Source: Edaphovirga cremea (GTDB lineage: Bacteria > Pseudomonadota > Gammaproteobacteria > Enterobacterales > Enterobacteriaceae). Taken from it: a stretch of DNA of 64,000 bases. The notes under the pieces were generated by a model. That model was not told where the DNA came from. It was given only the letters and a program-made list of their open reading frames with translations, and searched no databases. The position numbers and the translations under genes are program-made. Numbering within the stretch: the stretch's first letter is position 1; each line of letters starts with the position of its first letter. The stretch lies in contig NZ_QOVA01000008.1 of NCBI RefSeq assembly GCF_003332275.1, positions 124,001-188,000 of the forward strand, written 5' to 3'. Shown here in pieces: positions 8,781-17,680 of this stretch.

Positions 8781-10549
8781 ACCGCTGATTCTTCTCTTCC
8801 CACTAACCATGAAACCAACACTTCCGGCATCAGTGGGCGGGAAAAATAGTAACCCTGGACTTCATCACAACCGTATCGCTCAAGGAAATGCAACGTTTCC
8901 CGATCCTCGACGCCCTCAGCGATGACCAGGAAATCCAGTTTATGCAGCATGGCGATGACCTGCTCGACGATCACCTGGCTGTCTTTTTGCTCGGTCAAGT
9001 CCCTGATCAAAGACTGATCGAGTTTGATCACCTCGGCAGGGATTTTTTTCAGGTAACTGAGGTTGCTGTAACCCGATCCAAAATCATCCAGAGCCAACGT
9101 GAACCCTTGTCTTTTCAAATTATGCAGACAAGCCAGAGCATCTGGACTGCCGAGGATCTTTTGTGTTTCGAGGCATTCGAGCTCAATGTCAGTGGACGTT
9201 AGTCCATGATCGTTTAGATGCTTTTGCAATCGTTCAACAAATTCAAATTCCGCAAAATTACTGGCACTCACATTTACCGACACAGGAATAAGAATACCCG
9301 CGGCTCGCCAGATTTTAATTTGGCGCAATGTCTGGACAATTACCCATTCTGTCAGCGGAGTAATGAGCGTGGTGTTTTCAGCCAAAGGAATAAATTCTGC
9401 CGGGGAAATTTCACCAAGGTCGGGATGTTTCCAGCGGATCAGAGCCTCAACGCCGACCACATCGCCGGTTTTCACGTTAAGTTTGGGTTGGTAGACCAGA
9501 TAAAGATCCACACCATGATGAAGACAATCACCCAGGTCGCTTAATAAGGTAAACGCCAGTTTACGCGTGCGATCGCTGTCCTCGCTGTAAGAGCGAACCC
9601 GGACATTCAGACTGATTGCGTCGTGCAAGGCACTCATTGCCTCACGCAATAAACGTTGAGGATCCCTTCCCGGTGCGCTGAACTCGCTGTAACCAATGTA
9701 CATCTCGAGTTTAATCGGCAAATGGCTGCTGAGACTATCTTGTATTTGTCCGGCACAACGTGCCAGATCGTTCAGGACATGTTCTTTTCTTTCCGTCTTG
9801 ACCAGCAGGGCAAAACGGCCTGTTGCGACGCAATATATCTTTTCGAGATCGTGGAAAGTGACCCGCAGAAACGTACCCACTTCCCTCAACACTTTTTCTA
9901 CGGTCGGCATTCCTAGCGAACGGCCCATTTCGTAGGCATAAGTGATATCAATACTGTCGATAAGGATCAACGCATAGCCCTGATTGATATCCACCATCTG
10001 CGAGAGATCTTCTATCAGCCGTTGCCTGTTAGGGAGATGGGTCACTGCATCAACAAAACCGATCGCGTTTCTTGATTCAATCAATGACATCAATACCGCA
10101 GCCATATCACGAAGCTGGTTCTGTTGCTCCGCAGAGAATTCCCTGGGTTTGGTATCGAGCACACACAAACCACCGATAGCATAGCCTTCAGTCGTCACCA
10201 GCGGCGCACCGGCATAAAAACGGATATGTGTTGTGCCCGCCGCAAGGGGGTTTTGACTGAAACGAGAATCTGTCGCGGTGTCATGGCACACCACCACTTC
10301 CTTTGCCTGAATAGTGTACTTACAGAAAGCATCCTCTCTTTCTGTCTCATCAAGATGGAAATGCTGCTTGGCTTTTATCGTCTGTTTGTTAGAACTGATC
10401 AGGGTTATCAGACTGGTCGGCATATCCAGCAACTGGCACGTCAGTGAGGTGATTTTGTCAAGGATCTCATCCTGAGTTGAGTTAAAAATCTGTAACTCAT
10501 CAAGAGCCTGCACGCGTTTGTTTTCATCCGCGCTCAAATGTCTCAACAT
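8777..10549 (-). CDS. GAF-GGDEF-EAL protein, probable cyclic-di-GMP phosphodiesterase
   Basis: A 590-residue cytoplasmic signalling protein. It has an N-terminal GAF domain (about residues 20-160), a GGDEF-like domain (about 165-320) and an EAL domain (about 335-585). The GGDEF signature has degenerated: the expected position reads ATGRFALL, so cyclase activity is unlikely. The EAL domain keeps EALIRW, DDFGSGYSNLSYLK and EGVE, which are metal and catalytic elements, although the TES-type motif reads LECLET. Cyclic-di-GMP hydrolysis controlled by the GAF domain is the likely role. The ATG at 10549 follows GAGGA. No membrane segment is present. Confidence 0.88.
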   Translation of the reverse strand: MLRHLSADENKRVQALDELQIFNSTQDEILDKITSLTCQLLDMPTSLITLISSNKQTIKAKQHFHLDETEREDAFCKYTIQAKEVVVCHDTATDSRFSQNPLAAGTTHIRFYAGAPLVTTEGYAIGGLCVLDTKPREFSAEQQNQLRDMAAVLMSLIESRNAIGFVDAVTHLPNRQRLIEDLSQMVDINQGYALILIDSIDITYAYEMGRSLGMPTVEKVLREVGTFLRVTFHDLEKIYCVATGRFALLVKTERKEHVLNDLARCAGQIQDSLSSHLPIKLEMYIGYSEFSAPGRDPQRLLREAMSALHDAISLNVRVRSYSEDSDRTRKLAFTLLSDLGDCLHHGVDLYLVYQPKLNVKTGDVVGVEALIRWKHPDLGEISPAEFIPLAENTTLITPLTEWVIVQTLRQIKIWRAAGILIPVSVNVSASNFAEFEFVERLQKHLNDHGLTSTDIELECLETQKILGSPDALACLHNLKRQGFTLALDDFGSGYSNLSYLKKIPAEVIKLDQSLIRDLTEQKDSQVIVEQVIAMLHKLDFLVIAEGVEDRETLHFLERYGCDEVQGYYFSRPLMPEVLVSWLVGREESAV

Positions 10550-11073
10550 ATTGTTTCCTCAAAATACGCTACGACTAAGTAGTTACCATCATTCAGAAAC
10601 ATAGAATCGACTCATAGCCCATTACAGGAAATCACACTTAATAAGACGCTATGATAGTAACGCCAAATATTACGCAGGCTAATTAATTTGCTGTTCAATT
10701 ACCTAACTTTGCAACAGCCTGACTTCGCAGCAGAGAGCCCAACGGGCGTAAGCCTGAATGCCATTAAAAATGCATTTACCCTTTGCAACTGTAGTGGGTT
10801 CCTCTCTATTATTCCTCCCCTTTTGGTTGAATCTTTACCATTTACGATAATAAATCTGGACACATTGCTATTTCTACACCTAAAACCACGCTCTTCCGTT
10901 TGCTTCGTGCCAAGCTAACCGATTGACTCTTAACGACCAATGCCTCCATTTTGTCTTTTGGTGTAGGTGTAGGTGTTTTACGTTACGCTGAAGCCCATCA
11001 CAGTAAAGAATAATTGATTGATTAATAATCCTATTAACAGTCAGGTTCAACGTGCCAAAAAGAAGGGGGTGTT
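10550..11073. other. Divergent intergenic region upstream of uspF
   Basis: These 524 bases separate the divergent EAL and uspF genes. No reading frame looks like a gene. A short GTAGGT direct repeat is present near 10960-10975. The promoters of both neighbours must lie here, but I cannot place them with confidence. Confidence 0.35.
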
Positions 11074-11502
11074 ATGTATACAACCATTTTAGTGCCAGTT
11101 GATATTAGTGAAGACAAACTCACCGCAAAAGCTCTACGCCATGTAGAAAAACTGGCAGAATTCTCACAGGCAAAGGTCCATTTCTTTTACGCAATTTATG
11201 ACATATCAGCGTATGTCGGTGAACGAGGTTTAATTCCTTTGGTATCCCGGGATGACATTGAAAAACATTCGAAACTATCCCTTGAAGAGATGATCAAGAA
11301 CGTAAATATTCCCTCTGACCGGGTGACGTGCAGCGTAAGTTTTGGCGCTGCCCGTGACAGCGTGCTGGAACTGGCTCAGGAAATAGGCGCGGATCTGATT
11401 GTCGTCGGTTCTCGTCGACCGAGCGTAACCACTTACTTACTCGGCTCAAATGCCTCAGCGATTGTACGCCACGCGATGACGTCAGTGTTGGTTGTGAGGT
11501 AA
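11074..11502 (+). CDS. uspF: Universal stress protein, UspF type
   Basis: A 142-residue single-domain Usp protein, a cytoplasmic nucleotide-binding stress protein. It opens with the first beta strand ILVPVDIS and ends with the ATP-loop region VVGSRRPSVTTYLLGSNASAIVRH, a pattern like that of UspF/UspG, closing with VLVVR. The ATG at 11074 follows AGAAGGGGG. It is monocistronic and convergent with the lipocalin-like gene. Confidence 0.88.
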   Translation: MYTTILVPVDISEDKLTAKALRHVEKLAEFSQAKVHFFYAIYDISAYVGERGLIPLVSRDDIEKHSKLSLEEMIKNVNIPSDRVTCSVSFGAARDSVLELAQEIGADLIVVGSRRPSVTTYLLGSNASAIVRHAMTSVLVVR

Positions 11503-11625
11503 AGGGAGCATTTAGCATTTGTCCCGTAAACCCTCGCGCACAGACGGGGAGTTTTGGCAGTTACACCACCGCGGGGCCTACTATTAAAGAAAAGCAAGCG
11601 TTGATAGTGATAAGGCGGCGGTGGT

Positions 11626-12066
11626 TCATTCCTGCTTGTCCCAAATAAGTTCAACCAACCATGGCTCGCCATTAAGCAACAGACTATCGGTAGATCTTAG
11701 CATTAGTTTTTGCTGCTCAAAGCTAAAATATCGGCAAAGTTGTGTACCAATTTGATTGGGGATTTTGCTGTTCTCTACAAAATGAGTAACAATTTTTTTA
11801 TTAAAATTGATATCATAACTACCACAATACGTCTCAAACCTGGAGAAATCTGACATTACCTGCTCAGGTTCTATTGCACGAATATCATTCGTACTAAATT
11901 TCTTTCTCTCATTGGATGAAATAAAAACCATCATATATTGTTCTGTATATATTAGCATACCAAAAGGGAGTTCCCCTAAGGGATAGATATTTTTAGCGCC
12001 ATTTTTTCCTATACAGGACACCAGTTTCCAGCGGCCTAAAAATGGATTATTGCTGATATCAGACAT
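11626..12066 (-). CDS. Lipocalin-like domain protein at the end of the beta-branching cluster
   Basis: The ATG at 12066 (MSDISNNPFLGRWKLVS) has a strong AGGGGG site and gives 146 residues; a longer in-frame start at 12108 has no such site. The N-terminal FLGRWKLVS, followed by a GMLIYTEQYMMVFIS strand and RYFSFEQQKLMLRS, resembles the small lipocalin-like (PF13924-type) beta-barrel proteins. No signal peptide is present, so it should be cytoplasmic. It is the last gene of the minus-strand cluster, 80 bases after the enoyl-reductase gene. It may bind or shape a hydrophobic product; that is inference. Confidence 0.65.
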   Translation of the reverse strand: MSDISNNPFLGRWKLVSCIGKNGAKNIYPLGELPFGMLIYTEQYMMVFISSNERKKFSTNDIRAIEPEQVMSDFSRFETYCGSYDINFNKKIVTHFVENSKIPNQIGTQLCRYFSFEQQKLMLRSTDSLLLNGEPWLVELIWDKQE

Positions 12067-12146
12067 AATTTCCCCCTTTTTACATACAATAAATAGTGTT
12101 ATTACCAAATCAGGCTAAATAATGTCGAAACCAAGGTGCGCCTGAA

Positions 12147-12935
12147 TTATTTATCATCGAAATGTACACCAATCATTTTAATCCATTTTGTGAAATTATC
12201 GGTAAACATTTTGCCATTGTCTACCATGATGACCTGTCCGCGGACTGCATCCATTAAGCCGCTGCACAGGGCAACTATCACATTTGCGACGGCTTCAGGT
12301 TGCACAATAAAATCCGGATCAAATTTTCTGAGAAAAGTTTGTGCCTTTTTGCCAAAAACCAATTCAAAGGCTTCAGTGTCAACCACACCAGGTGAAACGC
12401 AGTTAATAATAATATTATCTCGCGCTGCAATATATTTAGTAAATGTTTCCAGCGCGGATTTCGATGCCGCGACATAATCATATCCTCCTATATGACAACT
12501 GCGGTGACCTTCTGACGTTATTGCCACAACATAACGGGGAAATTGGCCAAAGCACTTTTTAATAGTATCGATATAACTGATGAGAGGCCAGGCGTTGTGT
12601 TCAACGCTATCCAGAAAATCGCGGTATTCATAACTATCTTTAAATTGAGGAGCAAAAGCAGCATTGGCAATGAGAATGTCAAGACCTTTGTTTTCCTTCG
12701 CGATAGTTTCAATTAAACGGCGCGTGGCATCTTCATCACGAACATCTGCCTGTACAAAAACGGGAGGATTGGAATAGTGAGAAAAATATTTTTCAAGCTC
12801 ATTTAAATTATCACCCCAGTAATAAGTACCATATACCTTCGCACCGGCTTTCACAAAACTTTCAACAGTGGCATGGCCGATGCCTTTTGTGCCACCAGTG
12901 ATTAATACAACCATTTCAGTGAAGTTATTCATCAT
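12147..12935 (-). CDS. FabL-like enoyl-ACP reductase (SDR)
   Basis: A 262-residue short-chain dehydrogenase/reductase. The nucleotide motif TGGTKGIG is at about residues 13-20 and NAAF at about 90. The catalytic region reads ITSEGHRSCHIGGYDYVAASK, with Tyr seven residues before Lys (Y-x6-K). That is the spacing of FabI/FabL enoyl-ACP reductases, not the Y-x3-K of ketoreductases. The downstream ALETFTKY, NCVSPGVVDTEAF and VRGQVIMVDNGK segments also resemble FabL. It starts two bases after the ECH2 stop. The likely role is NAD(P)H reduction of the 2,3-enoyl (possibly 3-methyl-enoyl) thioester made by the upstream enzymes. Confidence 0.75.
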   Translation of the reverse strand: MMNNFTEMVVLITGGTKGIGHATVESFVKAGAKVYGTYYWGDNLNELEKYFSHYSNPPVFVQADVRDEDATRRLIETIAKENKGLDILIANAAFAPQFKDSYEYRDFLDSVEHNAWPLISYIDTIKKCFGQFPRYVVAITSEGHRSCHIGGYDYVAASKSALETFTKYIAARDNIIINCVSPGVVDTEAFELVFGKKAQTFLRKFDPDFIVQPEAVANVIVALCSGLMDAVRGQVIMVDNGKMFTDNFTKWIKMIGVHFDDK

Positions 12936-12937
12936 AA

Positions 12938-13690
12938 TTAACCCGTATAATTGTCGTGTAGATTTTTTTCAATATCAAGCTGATTAAATGAAATATGATG
13001 CATAAATGCTTCGATAGTGCTCGTTTCCTCAAGGGCTTTACGTCTTTCTATTGACAGGTATTTTTTCAGTAACTCCAAGCTATGGCGAGGCTTCTCAGCA
13101 ATGGCTGTGGCCAATTCAATCGCCTTATCCAAGACCTCGGCGCGGGGTAATATATAGTTAAAACAGCATTTTCCTTTCAGCTCATTGCCTTTGAGATAAT
13201 TACCAGTGACCATCATCTCAAAACCCGTATAGTAACCAAAAGCCGCTTGACTCATAGCGGTTGAACCCATCCCTGGAGTGAAACCCATGTTCATAAACGA
13301 GAGTCCATAACGACTCTCTTCTGCTGCGATTAAAATATCTGCATATAAGCCTAATATCAATCCACCGCCGGTAGCGCTTCCTTCCATCGCTGCAATCACG
13401 GGAATGGGTATATCCAAAAGATGCTTGAGATGGTTCGCATACTCGTGCTCAATATTGGTTTTGTAGTGAGTTATCAGGCTTTGTAAAAACGCTTCCGTTC
13501 CACCGGTGCAAAATATATCGGGTAACCCGGTCAGGATAATGACCTTGATGCTTTTGTCTTTTTTTATCGTTTCTACAATACTATAAAGTTGCAAGCAGAA
13601 TTCATCATCAATTGCATTTTTGTTTACCGGGTCGTTAATATGGAAAAAAACAACCCCCTCAGAATGAACTTCTAAATTAATTTTGTTCAT
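12938..13690 (-). CDS. ECH2-type decarboxylase of a beta-branching cassette (PksI-like)
   Basis: Crotonase-fold enzyme that in beta-branching cassettes decarboxylates 3-methylglutaconyl-ACP to 3-methylcrotonyl-ACP. The ATG at 13690 (MNKINLEVHSEG) gives 250 residues, the PksI size; longer in-frame starts reach into the preceding gene. The oxyanion-hole region MEGSATGGGLILGLYADI and the family signature YGLSFMNMGFTPGMGST are characteristic of PksI/ECH2 proteins. The start overlaps the end of ECH1 by 14 bases, so the two are probably translationally coupled. Confidence 0.87.
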   Translation of the reverse strand: MNKINLEVHSEGVVFFHINDPVNKNAIDDEFCLQLYSIVETIKKDKSIKVIILTGLPDIFCTGGTEAFLQSLITHYKTNIEHEYANHLKHLLDIPIPVIAAMEGSATGGGLILGLYADILIAAEESRYGLSFMNMGFTPGMGSTAMSQAAFGYYTGFEMMVTGNYLKGNELKGKCCFNYILPRAEVLDKAIELATAIAEKPRHSLELLKKYLSIERRKALEETSTIEAFMHHISFNQLDIEKNLHDNYTG

Positions 13691-14411
13691 ATTGATGATC
13701 CGCATATTCATCATTAAACAAACTGATGCATTCCAGATAATGACGTGTTTTTTCAATAATCTGGGGATCACTTAATTTCTCCCCAAGAAGATGAGAACCC
13801 AGATCCAATGTTTTATCAAAAGAGGAATGCCAGTCCAAAAGCAGCTTACTTTCTCGTATAATGGACGCCGGGATATGGGAAAGTTTATTGCTCATCGCCC
13901 GAACATCCTGCTCTATTGTTTCCGTCGTGCTTATTTTGTCTACTATGCCCCACTCAAGGGCTTTTCTGGCAGAAATAGCCGTTGCGCTCCATACGAGGAA
14001 TTTAAGATGATGAGGAGTGATACGTTCAAGTAAACAGGACATCGCGATTGTTGGCGTTATTCCAAAGGTGGATTCTGGCAAGCTAAACGAAACTGTTTCG
14101 CAAGAAATAATATAATCCGCGACACACATCAGCGCTATTCCCCCTGCAATAACATCTCCTTCAACTCTGGCTAAAACGGGTTTTGGACTATTTTTGACCA
14201 TTTTCAGTATATTACAGAATTGCGAAATAAAGAGCGGTTCGTAATCTGTAGAGATATAATCAAGATCCATGCCCATACTAAACCAGTTGAGATCCCCAGT
14301 GAGCACGATAACATGACATTGCTCGTTATTTAACGCGGAGGTAAACCGGCTTTCGAAGTCGGCTAATAAGTCGGGGTTAAATTTTATGGGTACCATGACA
14401 TATTCATGCAT
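13677..14411 (-). CDS. ECH1-type dehydratase of a beta-branching cassette (PksH-like)
   Basis: Crotonase-fold enzyme of 244 residues, expected to dehydrate 3-hydroxy-3-methylglutaryl-ACP to 3-methylglutaconyl-ACP. The segments VIVLTGDLNWFSMGMDL and VEGDVIAGGIALMCVADYI build the oxyanion hole region, and SLPESTFGITPTIAMSCL follows. Identity as ECH1 rests on order (HCS-ECH1-ECH2) and on divergence from the ECH2 signature. The ATG at 14411 follows AGGAG at eight bases and overlaps the HCS stop by eight bases. Confidence 0.82.
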   Translation of the reverse strand: MHEYVMVPIKFNPDLLADFESRFTSALNNEQCHVIVLTGDLNWFSMGMDLDYISTDYEPLFISQFCNILKMVKNSPKPVLARVEGDVIAGGIALMCVADYIISCETVSFSLPESTFGITPTIAMSCLLERITPHHLKFLVWSATAISARKALEWGIVDKISTTETIEQDVRAMSNKLSHIPASIIRESKLLLDWHSSFDKTLDLGSHLLGEKLSDPQIIEKTRHYLECISLFNDEYADHQYEQN

Positions 14412-15642
14412 AGCGATAACTCCTCAAGTAATTATCGATACGTTCAAGAATGAGATGGCCGCTCCCGCCGTAGTGGTGAGCATACCAGTCCTGCAAATTG
14501 TCTCTGTCTGCTCGGTAACTTTGCCCTTGCATTTGTGCACTTCGGGCTTCTTCCAACTGCTCGTATGCTGTCACATCCATAACTTGCCGCTGAGCCAGTA
14601 GTGCATCGAGGCTCATGGCTTGTTGCTGTGCGATCTCTGACGCTTGCTCCCCGACAAGCATGCTAAAGTATTCCGCGCAGGAACCCGAACCATAGGAGTA
14701 GATTCCTATGCGTTCCCCTGATTTAAGTTTTGGTGCCTGCGATATAAGCGAGAACAGGGAAAGAAAAATACTGCCGCAATAAGTCGCACCGATTTGCTGC
14801 GAATAATACAAGGAAGGCACGACCTTTTGTTTAAATGAAGTGACGAATGCCTCTTTTTCAAATACGCCTTGTAGCTCGAGCAAGACTTTATGTGCTTCTT
14901 TGCTAATTCCAGGGAAAGGCAGGTGATAAATATTATAATCGAAATAAACAGGATCCCTCGCTTCTGGTGTTTGCTGGCAATATTCTGCGAAAGCACTTTC
15001 GACGCCATCCATATAGGAAAAAAGACTCGCCTCTACATCAAAGGCAATCTCTTTCCAGGGAAGAGGGCGTATGACATCGGTGACTTCATGAGTATGAACA
15101 CCCGATTTACCCGTTTCAATCACGGCAAAAAGTGGCTTATTTGAAATGAGTAACGCAATGGCCCCAGCGCCAAGACTATATTCCATCATTCCGTGACGGG
15201 TCATGTTATTACTGATGTCGACGTTGATCAGTAGAACCTTTTTGTCGCGATTCAGACCGGAGGATATCCATGATTCAGCCACCTTCAACGCAGCGGCACC
15301 GGCATGACAGGCAGATTTCAATTCAAAAACACGACAAGCAGCAGGTAAATCCAGATAGCGATGGGCCCAGGTACTTAATGCCTTTTCCTGGTCTAAACCA
15401 GACTCTGTTGCAATGATAAACAAGCCGATATCCGAGCGATCCACATCGGTTAGCATCTCTCTGGCGCTATTAACGGCAAGGGTGACGGCATCTTCACACA
15501 AAGGCACCAAGCTACGCGTCGAAACCATCAACGTTTCCTGAATATATTTTCTGTCTCCACCTCGTGCTTGCGCCAGTTCAGACATCTCCAAGGCAAGGCT
15601 GCTGGGGTAAATACTTATTTTTTCAATACCAATATCGTTCAT
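14404..15642 (-). CDS. HMG-CoA-synthase-like enzyme of a beta-branching cassette (PksG-like)
   Basis: Condenses acetyl-ACP with a beta-ketoacyl-ACP in an aldol-type step to place a carboxymethyl branch at the beta carbon. The ATG at 15642 (MNDIGIEKISIYPSSLAL) follows GGGGGA and gives 412 residues, the usual size. The catalytic Cys lies in LKSACHAGAAALKVAESW, the general-base Glu in IIATESGLDQEK, and the His in YNIYHLPFPG, all in HMG-synthase order. Mevalonate genes are absent, and ECH1/ECH2 follow immediately, so the polyketide-type role is far more likely than mevalonate synthesis. Confidence 0.92.
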   Translation of the reverse strand: MNDIGIEKISIYPSSLALEMSELAQARGGDRKYIQETLMVSTRSLVPLCEDAVTLAVNSAREMLTDVDRSDIGLFIIATESGLDQEKALSTWAHRYLDLPAACRVFELKSACHAGAAALKVAESWISSGLNRDKKVLLINVDISNNMTRHGMMEYSLGAGAIALLISNKPLFAVIETGKSGVHTHEVTDVIRPLPWKEIAFDVEASLFSYMDGVESAFAEYCQQTPEARDPVYFDYNIYHLPFPGISKEAHKVLLELQGVFEKEAFVTSFKQKVVPSLYYSQQIGATYCGSIFLSLFSLISQAPKLKSGERIGIYSYGSGSCAEYFSMLVGEQASEIAQQQAMSLDALLAQRQVMDVTAYEQLEEARSAQMQGQSYRADRDNLQDWYAHHYGGSGHLILERIDNYLRSYRYA

Positions 15643-15657
15643 CTGATCCCCCGGCAA

Positions 15658-16404
15658 TTAATAAACCCAATCAATCCCACCCGTCACATTGAAGACAGCC
15701 CCGTTGATATAACTGCTCTCTCTGCTGGCAAGAAACAAAATGGCTTCCGCTACTTCACTGGTTGAGCCAAGTCTCCTTACCGGAGAGTGCTGCGCAAAAA
15801 ACTGTGAGATACCTTTAACGTCATTACCAATAATTTCAGTATCAATTAAGCCGGGTACCAACACGTTGGCTGTAATACCAAAACGGCCATACTCCTTGGC
15901 TGTAGTTCCGGTTAATCCGACCAGGCCAGCCTTTGATGCAGCGTAAGCCGCTTGTCCTGACGATCCATCTTTAGCGAGAGAGGAAACAGTGACAATCCGT
16001 CCATATTTATTGGTAATAAATAGCGGTAGAAAGTAACGAATAAGATAAAAGGTACCGCTTAAGTTGGTATTGAGCACCAGTGCCCAATCCTCATCAGTCA
16101 TTGACACCAGATTGCAGGGTAAATCCATGCCTGCATTGCAAATTACCGCATCAATATTCGTAAAATCAGCAATAACGCAATCGCCCGTCGACTCCACTGC
16201 TTCGCTGTCCACCACATCTAGCGGATAGGCATGACATAATTGCTGAGGAAATTCTGCTCGCGCAATCTCAAGGATCTGCTGTGCACCCTCTTTGTTGCGG
16301 TGGTAGCTAAAACCGACATTCCAACCTTTGCTCAGCGCGGCAATGACCACCGCTCGCCCAATACCACTGGCTCCGCCACTGATAAAAAGGCTCATGTCAG
16401 TCAT
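15658..16404 (-). CDS. 3-oxoacyl-ACP reductase (FabG-like KR)
   Basis: A 248-residue classical SDR. The coenzyme motif SGGASGIGRA, the NAG motif CNAGMD, the catalytic Ser in VSSLAKDG, and the Tyr/Lys pair AAYAASKAGLVGL (Y-x3-K) are all present, and the C-terminus GAVFNVTGGIDW is FabG-like. It probably reduces the beta-ketoacyl-ACP made by the adjacent ketosynthase. The ATG at 16404 follows AGGCGG and overlaps the ketosynthase stop by eight bases; 15 bases separate its stop from the HCS start. Confidence 0.88.
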   Translation of the reverse strand: MTDMSLFISGGASGIGRAVVIAALSKGWNVGFSYHRNKEGAQQILEIARAEFPQQLCHAYPLDVVDSEAVESTGDCVIADFTNIDAVICNAGMDLPCNLVSMTDEDWALVLNTNLSGTFYLIRYFLPLFITNKYGRIVTVSSLAKDGSSGQAAYAASKAGLVGLTGTTAKEYGRFGITANVLVPGLIDTEIIGNDVKGISQFFAQHSPVRRLGSTSEVAEAILFLASRESSYINGAVFNVTGGIDWVY

Positions 16405-17680
16405 AATACCGCCTGAACAGGCTGGCACTGTTAATGCCCCCCATACCAAAAGAGTTGTTCAGAAAAATATCAACGTCTTTTTTTACATTGCCGGTAGCGC
16501 AAACATTCAGATCGACAGCGGGATCGAGGGTTTCAATATTATGTGATTGATGAAATTCCCCACGTTTCATTTGCCAGATAGCAATGGCCGCTTCCACGGC
16601 ACCAGACGCCCACATGGTATGTCCAAGCAAGGATTTAGGTGCATTGATAATCAGTTTTTCCGCATGGCTGCCAAACACTTTTCTAATCGAATTAAGTTCA
16701 ACGATGTCACCTATTTTTGTGGAAGTGGCATGGGCGCTGACATAATCGACCTGCTCTGTGGCAATATGACATTTTTTCAGTACATCCTGAATGACTCGAA
16801 CTTGCCCTTCATGAGAAGGATCACCCAGGTGGTTAGCATCCGAGTTAATACTTGCACCGAGAAGTTCTGCATAAATTTCCGCGCCACGGCTTTTGGCATG
16901 TTCGGCCTCTTCAAGGATTAACACTGCCCCTCCCTCACTGGGCAGGAAACCGCTCCGGTTTATGTCATAAGGACGACTGGCTTTGGTTGGCGCATCCTGA
17001 TACTGGCTATAACAGATAGCTTCCAAAATCGTTAAGGAGTGCAGCATCAGCGGGTGGAAAGATGCCATTGGGCAAACGACGGCCACCACCTGTTTTTTAT
17101 CCACTTTGATCGCATTGATTGCCGCCTGCATAGCGACGTTTCCTGTAGCACAGGTGCCCCCGATGAGATAGGCCAGTCCTTTTGCATTCAACACTTGAGC
17201 CACAGAGGATGAATGGTCAGTATCGAGCGAATTCAATCCACAAAAGGCATCAATAAATTCAGGTTCATCGAGAAAAACAGCTTGTTGAGTAAGTAAATAG
17301 TGATCAGACAGATTATGCCCCCCACAAATTACTCCACATTCGTAGGGGTCAAGGGTTTGCTCGAATAGCCCGGCGTCAAGCCAGGCATCCATTGCCATCA
17401 ATACGGAGAGTTGCACGTTCTTGTTGGTCTGCTTAAAGACCCGCTCAGCACGAGCAACTACGGCATCGGAAATGCGACCATCAAATGCGCGCAGCTTGTC
17501 TTCAGTATCATACTCAGGGAGTTGCCCACCAATCTTGGAATAGATTTTGCTGGTATCGACACTGCGCCAGTAACCAATGGCTGATTTTCCAGACAATAAA
17601 TTATTGCCCACATTATCTAATGTGTCACCAAGAGGGGTATTAATGGCGATTCCTGTTATTACTATGCGGTTAGATGACAC
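16397..17680 (-). CDS. Free-standing beta-ketoacyl-ACP synthase (FabF-like KS)
   Basis: A 427-residue condensing enzyme read from a GTG at 17680 (MSSNRIVITGIAINTPLGD) with AAGGAG six bases before it. The active-site Cys lies in GGTCATGN, and the two histidines in VSAHATSTKIGD and LLGHTMWASG, so the C-H-H triad is complete. In known HCS cassettes the accessory KS is often a decarboxylase with Ser in place of Cys; this one is not of that type by this criterion. It probably elongates chains on the cluster ACP. It overlaps DH by 11 and KR by 8 bases. Confidence 0.9.
   Translation of the reverse strand: MSSNRIVITGIAINTPLGDTLDNVGNNLLSGKSAIGYWRSVDTSKIYSKIGGQLPEYDTEDKLRAFDGRISDAVVARAERVFKQTNKNVQLSVLMAMDAWLDAGLFEQTLDPYECGVICGGHNLSDHYLLTQQAVFLDEPEFIDAFCGLNSLDTDHSSSVAQVLNAKGLAYLIGGTCATGNVAMQAAINAIKVDKKQVVAVVCPMASFHPLMLHSLTILEAICYSQYQDAPTKASRPYDINRSGFLPSEGGAVLILEEAEHAKSRGAEIYAELLGASINSDANHLGDPSHEGQVRVIQDVLKKCHIATEQVDYVSAHATSTKIGDIVELNSIRKVFGSHAEKLIINAPKSLLGHTMWASGAVEAAIAIWQMKRGEFHQSHNIETLDPAVDLNVCATGNVKKDVDIFLNNSFGMGGINSASLFRRYYD

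Noticed and set aside
10624-10642. Iteron-like sequence (CAGGAAATCAC) upstream of uspF
   Set aside because: Only about the first eleven bases fit and it stands alone 15 kb from the origin; likely chance.
11503-11625. Hairpin formed by CCACCGC and GCGGTGG between uspF and the lipocalin-like gene
   Set aside because: The arms are about 50 bases apart and there is no U tract, so I did not call a terminator.
14404-15642. Mevalonate-pathway HMG-CoA synthase
   Set aside because: No other mevalonate gene is present, and ECH1, ECH2, ACP and AT neighbours point to a polyketide-type beta-branching role.
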